Origin: Betaproteobacteria bacterium HGW-Betaproteobacteria-7
GTDB lineage: Bacteria > Pseudomonadota > Gammaproteobacteria > Burkholderiales > Rhodocyclaceae
DNA: 52,135 nt
Direction: 5' to 3'
Assembly (NCBI GenBank): GCA_002840765.1
Contig: PHCE01000004.1
Location: 135,959-188,093 of the forward strand
Both the position numbers and the translations under genes were made by a program. Shown here in pieces: positions 9,865-16,608 of this stretch. Position 1 is the stretch's first letter; each line of letters begins with the position of its first letter. The notes under the pieces were generated by a model. It made no database searches. It was not told where the DNA came from and saw only the letters and a program-made list of their open reading frames with translations.

Positions 9865-10707
9865 ATGAAACAGAAACTCGTATCCTTGGCCGTGTTCGGC
9901 GCAATGATGGCAGTTGGTGCCTCAGCGGCCCTGGCCGCGGCCCCCGCCGACTGGAGCAAGGTTCCGAAAACCGATATTCACGTCTTCCACCCCGGCGTCG
10001 CGCCGATCGAGTGGGTCCAGGGCAAGGGTGAGCACAGCGGTGCCAGCGGCCTGAAGAAGGGCGAAAGCTGTGCCGGCTGCCACATCGAGGATGGCAAGCT
10101 GAGCCTCGACGTCAAGCGCCTGCAGAGCAAGGAGCTGGAACCCAAGGGCGCGCCCAAGGTCGGCACCTATCCGGTCGGCGTCCAGGCAGCCTACGATGCC
10201 ACCAACCTTTATGTCCGCCTGACCTTCAAGGCCCCGGCCGGCGGCGCCGACAAGTCGGACAAGGAAAATGCGGTCAAAGCCAGCCTGATGTTCCCCAACG
10301 CCCAGGTGCCGATGGGCGAACAGATCGGCTGTTGGGCGACCTGCCACCAGGATGCCCGCACCATGCCGGGCGCCGATGACAAGAAGACCAAGTACGTCAA
10401 GGGCGGCGCCTTCGACCTGCTGCAATGGCGCAGCAGCAACAAGTCCTTCGACGGCAGCGTCACCGACAAGCGCACCATGGAAGGCGGCAAGGCCGGCGCC
10501 AACGCTGAAGGTACAAAGGCCGGCGACACCTACACGGTAACCTTCACCCGCAAGCTGGCCGGCAACGCCGTGCTCGCCGCCGGCAAGGCCGTCACCTTCG
10601 GTGTCGCCATCCATGCCGACAACGCCGGCGGTCGCTTCCACCACGTGTCCTTCAACCAGACCATCGGCCTGGGCGCGGACGGCGACATCAAGGCCGTCAA
10701 GCAGTAA
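9865..10707 (+). CDS. Periplasmic c-type haem protein, ethylbenzene dehydrogenase-like haem-binding domain
   Basis: A 280-residue protein with a signal peptide (residues 1-26). It has one standard haem c motif, CAGCH (69-73), and a second, unusual CWATCH (156-161) with three residues between the cysteines. The later region (YPVGVQAAYDATNLYVRLTF and KAVTFGVAIHADNAGGRFHHVSF) resembles the beta-sandwich haem-binding domain of ethylbenzene/DMSO dehydrogenase gamma-type subunits. Its place right after nirS, with no nirM, suggests an electron-transfer role toward NirS, but this is inference. The start ATG at 9865 has a GGAGA site. I know no established name for it. Confidence 0.8.
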   Translation: MKQKLVSLAVFGAMMAVGASAALAAAPADWSKVPKTDIHVFHPGVAPIEWVQGKGEHSGASGLKKGESCAGCHIEDGKLSLDVKRLQSKELEPKGAPKVGTYPVGVQAAYDATNLYVRLTFKAPAGGADKSDKENAVKASLMFPNAQVPMGEQIGCWATCHQDARTMPGADDKKTKYVKGGAFDLLQWRSSNKSFDGSVTDKRTMEGGKAGANAEGTKAGDTYTVTFTRKLAGNAVLAAGKAVTFGVAIHADNAGGRFHHVSFNQTIGLGADGDIKAVKQ

Positions 10708-10713
10708 CGCATC

Positions 10714-11064
10714 ATGTCGCCCGCTGTCATCGCGCAGTGCGGATGGCGGCTCTCGAAGGGAGCGCCGGTTCTGCTGGCGCTCTTTTCGCTGGTGGCGATG
10801 GCACAGACGACGGTCGAAGTGGGCATCGCCGATTACCGCTTCGCACCGCCGTCGGTGGCCATCAAGGCCGGCGACAGCGTGCGCTGGATCAATCGCGAGA
10901 AGCGCACCAGTCACTCGGTGCTGTTTCCCGATGAAAACGGCCGCGAGTCCGAGCGCCTGTTTCCCGGCGAACACTGGGAGCGGCGTTTCGAGAAGCCGGG
11001 TCGCTATGCCTACCAGTGCGGCCCGCACCCGGAAATGAAAGGGGAAGTGCTTGTCACTGAATAG
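10714..11064 (+). CDS. Plastocyanin/azurin-like cupredoxin
   Basis: A 116-residue exported blue-copper-type protein. A signal-like N-terminus (about residues 13-30, ending LFSLVAMAQ) precedes a single cupredoxin domain. The expected type 1 copper ligands are visible as H67 (TSHSVLF) and C102, H105 and M108 (QCGPHPEM). It starts 7 bases after the haem protein and overlaps nirC by 14 bases, so it belongs to the nir operon. A role as electron donor to NirS or to haem d1 maturation proteins is plausible. Cupredoxins are known donors to nitrite reductases, but this one is not assigned experimentally. Confidence 0.88.
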   Translation: MSPAVIAQCGWRLSKGAPVLLALFSLVAMAQTTVEVGIADYRFAPPSVAIKAGDSVRWINREKRTSHSVLFPDENGRESERLFPGEHWERRFEKPGRYAYQCGPHPEMKGEVLVTE

Positions 11065-11371
11065 ATTGCTGCCGCTGGCGGCGCTGCTGGCGGCGACTGC
11101 GGCCTGGGCCAACGAGCCGGCTGCCGACAGGCAGAAGGAACTGGTGCATCTGGTGCGCCAGGATTGCGGTTCCTGCCACGGTATGACCCTGCAGGGCGGC
11201 CTCGGCCCGCCGCTGCTGCCAGCCGCCCTCCGTGACAAGTCGGCCGAAGGTCTTGCGGCGACCATTTACTACGGCCGGCCGGGTACGCCGATGCCGCCGT
11301 GGAAGCGGTTCATGTCCGAAGCCGAAGCGCAATGGATCGTCGACAAACTGATGAGCGAGTTCCCCCAATGA
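11051..11371 (+). CDS. nirC: Cytochrome c NirC
   Basis: A 106-residue monohaem cytochrome c with signal peptide (MSLNRLLPLAALLAATAAWA) and CGSCH at residues 39-43. A methionine-rich TPMPPW segment probably supplies the sixth ligand. The start is TTG at 11051, inside the end of the cupredoxin gene. A strong AAGGGGA ribosome site 5-11 bases upstream supports this uncommon codon. NirC homologues (c55X) deliver electrons to NirS or take part in the last step of haem d1 formation. The stop overlaps nirF by 4 bases. Confidence 0.9.
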   Translation: MSLNRLLPLAALLAATAAWANEPAADRQKELVHLVRQDCGSCHGMTLQGGLGPPLLPAALRDKSAEGLAATIYYGRPGTPMPPWKRFMSEAEAQWIVDKLMSEFPQ

Positions 11372-12531
11372 AACTGATCCTGACCCTTTTCCTCGCCGCG
11401 CTGCTGAGCGCCTGTGCCGGACCCCAACTGCGCGGTACCGGCGATCTCGGCCTGGTCATCGAGCGTGCCAGCGGCCACGTCACCCTGGTCAATACCAGTA
11501 CCCGCCAGCCCTATGCTCGTATCGCCGGCCTCGGCGACCTTTCGCATGCTTCCGCTGTCTACAGCCGCGATGGCCGCTATGCCTTCATCTTCGGCCGTGA
11601 TGGCGGGCTGACCAAGATCGACCTGCTGGAAGGCAGGATCGTCAAGCGCGTGATCCAGGCCGGTAATGCCATCGGCGGCTCGATTTCCCAGGACGGTCGT
11701 ATCGTTGTCGCCCAGAACTACACGCCGGGCGGCATCAAGGCCTTCGATGCCGAAACGCTCGAACTGCTCGCCGAAGTGCCGGCCGAATACGCCCCGGGCC
11801 AGTTCTCCAAGGTCGTCGGCCTGGCCGACTCGCCAGGCAACAAGTTCGTCTATGCGCTATTCGATGGCGGCGAGATCTGGGTCAGCGATTTTTCCAACCC
11901 CCGCCAGCCGACGACGCAACGCTACCCGGCAGGCAAGCAGCCCTACGACGGGCTGGTGACGCCGGATGGCCGCTACTTCCTGGCCGGCCTGTTCGGCGAG
12001 GACGGCGTGGCCATGCTCGACCTGTGGCAGCCGGAAAAGGGGGCGCGCAAGATCCTGGAAAACTACGGTCGCGGCGAGGAGAAACTGCCGGTGTTCAAGA
12101 TGCCGCATCTGCGCGGCTGGTCGGTGGCGCAGGGCAAGGCCTACCTGCCGGCGATCGGTCGGCATGAGGTGCTGGTCGTCGATGTCGCCACCTGGAAGGA
12201 AGTCGGCCGCATTCCGGTGCGCGGCCAGCCGGTGTTCGTCATGGCCCGGCCGGACGGGCGCCAGGTGTGGGTCAATTTCGCCTTCCCCGACAACGGCAAG
12301 ATGGATGTCATCGACACCCTGGCCGGCAAGGTGGTGCACGCCTTCGCGCCGGGCAAGGGCATCCTGCACATGGAATTCACGCCGCGCGGTGAAAACATCT
12401 GGCTTTCGGCGCGCGACGATCATAAAGTTCTCATATACGACACGGCCAGTTTCACCCGCCTGGGTGAGATCGCCGCTGAAAGCCCGTCCGGCATCTTCTT
12501 CACCTCGCGCGCCGCGCGCATCGGTTTCTGA
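11368..12531 (+). CDS. nirF: Haem d1 biosynthesis protein NirF (lipoprotein)
   Basis: A 387-residue protein needed for haem d1 synthesis in the periplasm, acting on the late dihydro-d1 intermediate. The N-terminus has a lipobox, LLSAC, with Cys16 as the lipidation site. The rest is a WD-like propeller related to the d1 domain of NirS (repeats such as YSRDGRYAFIFGRDGGLTKIDL), but without a cytochrome c domain. The ATG at 11368 overlaps the nirC stop (ATGA), and the stop overlaps the nirDL start by one base. This indicates strict operon coupling. Confidence 0.94.
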   Translation: MKLILTLFLAALLSACAGPQLRGTGDLGLVIERASGHVTLVNTSTRQPYARIAGLGDLSHASAVYSRDGRYAFIFGRDGGLTKIDLLEGRIVKRVIQAGNAIGGSISQDGRIVVAQNYTPGGIKAFDAETLELLAEVPAEYAPGQFSKVVGLADSPGNKFVYALFDGGEIWVSDFSNPRQPTTQRYPAGKQPYDGLVTPDGRYFLAGLFGEDGVAMLDLWQPEKGARKILENYGRGEEKLPVFKMPHLRGWSVAQGKAYLPAIGRHEVLVVDVATWKEVGRIPVRGQPVFVMARPDGRQVWVNFAFPDNGKMDVIDTLAGKVVHAFAPGKGILHMEFTPRGENIWLSARDDHKVLIYDTASFTRLGEIAAESPSGIFFTSRAARIGF

Positions 12532-13499
12532 TGGAAAATAGTTTCGAGTTCCGCCTGCTCAACGAATTCCAGCGCGATTTTCCGCTCTGTCCGGCGCCCT
12601 TTGCCGAACTGGCGGCGCGCCTCGGCGTTGCCGAGAAGGCGGTCCTCGGTGCGCTGGAAAAACTGCGCCGCGAAGGCAAGATCTCCCGCGTCGGCGCCGT
12701 CTTCGCCCCGAAGCGCATCGGCGCCTCGACGCTGGCCGCCATGGCCGTGCCGGCGGAGCGCCTGGAAGCGGTGGCGGCGGCGGTCAATCGTTTCCCCGAG
12801 GTCAATCACAATTACGAGCGCGAACACCGCTACAACCTGTGGTTTGTCGTCACCGCCGGTAGCGAGGGGCGGCTGCAGGCCTCGCTCGGCGCCATCGCCC
12901 AGGCTGCCGGCTACCCGCTGCTGGCGCTGCCGCTGCAGGAAGAATTCCATATTGATCTCGGCTTCTGTCTGGAAGGGCAGAAGGGCAAGCAGGTCGCCGC
13001 CGCCCGCCGGGTCGAGCCGACGGCACCTATTGACGAGGCCGAGCGCCGCCTGGTGTCGGTGCTGCAGGAAGGACTGCCGCTGTTCATCCGGCCGTTTGCG
13101 CTGATCGCCGAGCGCATCGGTGCGTCCGAATCCGACGTCCTCGGCCGCATCCGGTGCTGGCTGGCGGACGGGGCGATCAAGCGCTTCGGCGTCGTCGTCC
13201 GCCATCACGAACTGGGCTACCGGGCCAATGCCATGTTGGTGCACGACATTGCTGACGATCAGGTCAGCGAGATCGGCCGAGCGCTGGCCGAAGAGCCGGC
13301 GGTGACCCTCTGCTACCGCCGCCCGCGCGCCTTGCCGGACTGGCCGTACAACCTGTTCTGCATGATCCACGGGCGCGAGCGCGGCGAGGTTGAAGCGATC
13401 ATCGCCGACCTGCGCCAGCGTCACGGTCTGGAGAGCTGTACCCACGATGTGCTCTTCTCGCTGACCCGCTTCAAGCAGAACGGTGCGCGCTATGCCTGA
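12531..13499 (+). CDS. nirDL: Fused sirohaem decarboxylase subunit NirD-NirL
   Basis: A 322-residue protein made of two tandem Lrp/AsnC-like units (about residues 1-160 and 165-322). Each has a winged-helix start (LLNEFQRDFPLCPAPFAELAARLG; VSVLQEGLPLFIRPFALIAERIG) and an AsnC effector-like part, with NHNYEREHRYNLWFV in the first and CYRRPRALPDWPYNLFCMIHG in the second. Homologues decarboxylate 12,18-didecarboxysirohaem precursors in the haem d1 path rather than regulate genes. The two halves are separate nirD and nirL genes in Pseudomonas aeruginosa; fusions are known in other denitrifiers. It overlaps nirF by one base and nirG by 8 bases. Confidence 0.93.
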   Translation: MENSFEFRLLNEFQRDFPLCPAPFAELAARLGVAEKAVLGALEKLRREGKISRVGAVFAPKRIGASTLAAMAVPAERLEAVAAAVNRFPEVNHNYEREHRYNLWFVVTAGSEGRLQASLGAIAQAAGYPLLALPLQEEFHIDLGFCLEGQKGKQVAAARRVEPTAPIDEAERRLVSVLQEGLPLFIRPFALIAERIGASESDVLGRIRCWLADGAIKRFGVVVRHHELGYRANAMLVHDIADDQVSEIGRALAEEPAVTLCYRRPRALPDWPYNLFCMIHGRERGEVEAIIADLRQRHGLESCTHDVLFSLTRFKQNGARYA

Positions 13500-13950
13500 A
13501 CTGGATGCGGTCGATCGCCGGTTGATCGACGAACTGCAGGGCGGCTTCCCGATCTGTGCCGCGCCCTACGCCGAAGTGGCCGGGCGCCTGGGCATCGACG
13601 AAGCAGACTTACTGGCGCGCCTGGAGCGTCTGCTGGCGCAGCGCGTGCTGACCCGCTTCGGACCGATGTACCAGATCGAACGCATGGGCGGCGCCTTCAC
13701 GCTGGCGGCGCTGGCCGTGCCGGAAGCGCGCTACGAGGAAGTCGCCGCCCAGGTCAATGCGCTGCCGCAGGTGGCCCACAATTACCGGCGTGAGCACGCA
13801 CTCAACATGTGGTTCGTGCTGGCCACCGAGACGCCGGCCGGCATCGGCGAAGCCATCGCCCGCATCGAGCGCGCTACTGGCCTGACAGTGCGCAACTTCC
13901 CCAAGGAACGCGAGTATTTCGTCGAAATGAAACTGGCGGTGCGGACATGA
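13492..13950 (+). CDS. nirG: Sirohaem decarboxylase subunit NirG
   Basis: A 152-residue Lrp/AsnC-like protein with the NirD/NirG type block HNYRREHALNMWFV. It works with NirDL and NirH in removing propionate carboxyls of sirohaem during haem d1 synthesis. The ATG at 13492 lies inside the end of nirDL; an in-frame GTG nine bases upstream is a less likely start. The stop overlaps nirH by 4 bases (ATGA). NirG and NirD are close paralogues, so the letter is assigned by gene order. Confidence 0.9.
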   Translation: MPELDAVDRRLIDELQGGFPICAAPYAEVAGRLGIDEADLLARLERLLAQRVLTRFGPMYQIERMGGAFTLAALAVPEARYEEVAAQVNALPQVAHNYRREHALNMWFVLATETPAGIGEAIARIERATGLTVRNFPKEREYFVEMKLAVRT

Positions 13951-14417
13951 TCGACGATACCGACCGCGCCCTCATCGTCGCTACCCAGGATGGTCTGCCG
14001 CTGGTGCCGCGGCCCTATCACGCCATTGCCGAGCGCCTGGGCATCGCGCCCGACGAGGTCATGCAGCGTCTGGAAAAGCTGCTGGCCAGCGGCGTCATCC
14101 GTCGCATCGGTGCCGTGCCCAATCACTACGCCATCGGCTGGACGGCCAATGGCATGACGGTGTGGGATGTGCCGGATGAGGCCATCGACGCCATCGGCGC
14201 CGAAATCGGGGGGCTCGAGTTCGTCACCCACTGCTACCGCCGGCCGCGGGCCTTGCCCGAATGGCCCTACAACCTGTTCGCCATGGTCCATGGCAGCACA
14301 CAGGAGGAGGTGCGGGCCAAGGCCGAAGTCATCGCCGGGCTGCTCGGCGAGCGTTGCCGTGCCCGCGACATCCTCTTTTCCTCGCGCATCCTGAAGAAGA
14401 GCGGCCTGCGCATCTGA
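13947..14417 (+). CDS. nirH: Sirohaem decarboxylase subunit NirH
   Basis: A 156-residue Lrp/AsnC-like protein with the NirL/NirH type signature CYRRPRALPEWPYNLFAMVHG and a winged-helix start (LPLVPRPYHAIAERLG). It pairs with NirG in the sirohaem decarboxylase complex of haem d1 synthesis. The start overlaps the nirG stop. It is the last gene of the first nir block; the remaining nirJ and nirN lie about 10 kb away on the same strand, beyond the cyanophycin cluster. Confidence 0.9.
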   Translation: MIDDTDRALIVATQDGLPLVPRPYHAIAERLGIAPDEVMQRLEKLLASGVIRRIGAVPNHYAIGWTANGMTVWDVPDEAIDAIGAEIGGLEFVTHCYRRPRALPEWPYNLFAMVHGSTQEEVRAKAEVIAGLLGERCRARDILFSSRILKKSGLRI

Positions 14418-14502
14418 AGTGCTCGGCCAAAGCCTTTTCGTCAGCCGGAACGTCCGCGGTAAGCTTTCGGTCCAATCAGCCATCCGTCATCGAGAGCCCC
14501 GC

Positions 14503-16572
14503 ATGAAAATCTTCAAGATCGTCGCTATCCTGGTCGGTCTGCTGCTGCTGGCCGGCATCGTCATCATCGTCAGCCAGTTCGATGCCGAGCGGGTGAAGGC
14601 TGAGGCGGTACGGGCGGTCGCCGAAAAGACCGGACGCACCTTGCGCATCGACGGCGACCTGGCCCTTTCCTTCTGGCCCAACGTCGGACTTCGCGTCGGC
14701 CAGGTGGCGCTCTCCGAGCCACGGCGGGATGCCCCGTTCGCGGCGGTGAATGCGGCGCGCGTCGCCGTGGCCATCCTGCCGCTGCTCTCCGGCCGGGCAG
14801 TGATCACGGCCGTCGAGGTCGATGGATTGCGGGCGACGCTGATCAAGCGGCGCGACGGCTCGTTGAATATCGACGACCTGCTGGGGCGCTCGCCGGACGA
14901 ATCGCCATCGGCGGACGGCACGGCAAAACCGGCCCGGCCGGCCGCCGGTGGCGGGCTCGAGCTGGACATCGCCGGTATCAACATTACCGATGCCGAACTT
15001 GTCTGGCAGGACGAAAAGGCCGGCAAGACGACCCGGATTTCCGGCCTCGAACTGCAGACCGGCCACGTGCTGGCCGATAGCGGCACCCGGACCTATGCCG
15101 TGTCGGGCCTGGCGCTGGCCTTCAAGGGGACGGACGGCAACGACCGTTTCGCCGTGCAGGTCGAGGCGCCCAAGCTCTCGCTGGCGCCCGGCAAGGCTTC
15201 CGGCGCGGCGATGAAGGTACACGCCGAGATGAACGGCGAGGCGCGCCGGTTCAATCTCACGCTCAATGTGGACGGGATTGAAGGGCAGGATGGTGTGGTC
15301 AAGGTTGGGCAACTGGCGGTCGAGCTCGACGCCGGCTGGGGTGAAACCGCGCTTAGCGGCAAGGTGAGCAGCCCGCTGGTCGCCGACCTGGAACGGCAGA
15401 CCATCGCCCTGGACAAGATCGACGGCCAGTTTGATCTGCGCCAGCCACAGACCCAAACGTTGCAACTGGCCCTTGGCGGGGCGCTGCAGGCCGATCTGGC
15501 CAAACCGTCGGCGGACGGCCGGCTGAAAGTGCGGGCCGGCGAGACGAATCTGGCACTCAAGCTGGCCGTCGCCCGGTTTGCCCCGCTGGCGATGACTTTC
15601 GACCTCGATGTGGACCAACTGAATATCGACCAGTATCGGCCAGCCGGCGGGAAGGGGGCCCAGGGCGGGGCGGCCAAGGCGTCGGCCGCTGGTGTCCAGG
15701 GAGCGGCGAAAGCCGGCGGCGAAGGGCTCGATTTTTCAGCGCTGAATGGTCTCGATGTGACCGGTGCCATCCGCATCGGCCAGTTGCAGGCCAAGCAGCT
15801 CAAGTTCAATCAGCTCAATCTGCCAGTCCGCATCGCCGATGGCCGGCTCTCGCTGGCGCCGATGACCGCCGGTTTGTACGACGGCAGCCTGAATGGCGCC
15901 TTGTCGCTGGACGCCCGCGGCAATGTCGTGACCCTGCGCCAGAAGCTGAGCGGCATCAATCTTGGTCCGCTACTTGCCGACCTCGCCGACAGCGATGTGC
16001 TCGAAGGGAGTGGTGACGTGTCGGTCGATGTCAACAGCCGCGGGCAAAGTGTCGACGAAATGAAGAAGCGCCTGGCCGGTTCGGCGCGCATTGCGCTGGG
16101 CCGGGGGGCAATCAAGGGCGTCGACCTCGAACAGACCCTGCGCGATGTGCAGCGCCTGCTCGGCAAGGAGCCGGCGGCCAGCCCGGCGGCGACCGGCAAA
16201 ACGACGTTTTCCGAACTGACGGCGAGTTTCGCCATCGCCAACGGTGTGGCGCACAACGACGATTTGCTCGGCAAGTCGGCCCTGCTACGCGTGCAAGGCC
16301 AGGGCGACATCGACATCGGCAACAACCGGCTCGACTACCTGCTCAAGGCCAGTGCGCTGACCGGCGCCAACGACCCGGAGGCCAAGGGCTTGGAGCGGCT
16401 GAAGGGCGTCGCCGTGCCGGTCCGCCTGAGCGGCACCCTCGATCGCCCGGCGTGGAAGGTCGATGGCGAGGTGCTGGCTGGCGAACTGGCCCGGGCCGGA
16501 GCTCATGAAGCGCTGCAGAAGGCCGGCCGGAAGCTCGAAGAGAAACTGATCAAAGGCCTGTTCGGCAAATAG
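14503..16572 (+). CDS. AsmA family protein
   Basis: A 689-residue protein with an N-terminal membrane anchor (residues 5-25, KIVAILVGLLLLAGIVIIV) and a long periplasmic part of beta-rich AsmA/chorein-like repeats. It starts with the usual AsmA block (VAEKTGRTLRIDGDLALSFWPNVGLRVGQVALSEP). The C-terminal AsmA_2 region contains GAIKGVDLEQTLRDVQRLLGK and LDYLLKASAL. The family is linked to phospholipid transport between the membranes. It lies 85 bases after nirH and converges on cphA, and has no evident tie to either pathway. Confidence 0.92.
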   Translation: MKIFKIVAILVGLLLLAGIVIIVSQFDAERVKAEAVRAVAEKTGRTLRIDGDLALSFWPNVGLRVGQVALSEPRRDAPFAAVNAARVAVAILPLLSGRAVITAVEVDGLRATLIKRRDGSLNIDDLLGRSPDESPSADGTAKPARPAAGGGLELDIAGINITDAELVWQDEKAGKTTRISGLELQTGHVLADSGTRTYAVSGLALAFKGTDGNDRFAVQVEAPKLSLAPGKASGAAMKVHAEMNGEARRFNLTLNVDGIEGQDGVVKVGQLAVELDAGWGETALSGKVSSPLVADLERQTIALDKIDGQFDLRQPQTQTLQLALGGALQADLAKPSADGRLKVRAGETNLALKLAVARFAPLAMTFDLDVDQLNIDQYRPAGGKGAQGGAAKASAAGVQGAAKAGGEGLDFSALNGLDVTGAIRIGQLQAKQLKFNQLNLPVRIADGRLSLAPMTAGLYDGSLNGALSLDARGNVVTLRQKLSGINLGPLLADLADSDVLEGSGDVSVDVNSRGQSVDEMKKRLAGSARIALGRGAIKGVDLEQTLRDVQRLLGKEPAASPAATGKTTFSELTASFAIANGVAHNDDLLGKSALLRVQGQGDIDIGNNRLDYLLKASALTGANDPEAKGLERLKGVAVPVRLSGTLDRPAWKVDGEVLAGELARAGAHEALQKAGRKLEEKLIKGLFGK

Positions 16573-16574
16573 GA

Positions 16575-16607
16575 CGAAGTGGCCTCGGCGTCGCCGGGGC
16601 CTCTTCG
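16575..16607. terminator. GC-rich hairpin between convergent asmA-family and cphA genes
   Basis: CGAAG-GGCC-CGGC on the left pairs with GCCG-GGCC-CTTCG on the right with small mismatches. It fills the 36 bases between two converging stop codons. No T-run follows on either side, so a bidirectional stop function is inferred, not shown. Confidence 0.5.
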
Positions 16608-16608
16608 C

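Noticed and set aside
8115..9959. 614-residue minus-strand ORF opposite nirS
   Set aside because: It is a codon-bias shadow of a clear nirS gene in high-GC DNA.
9922..11265. 447-residue minus-strand ORF opposite the haem protein, cupredoxin and nirC genes
   Set aside because: It spans three well-supported genes on the other strand and shows no domain.
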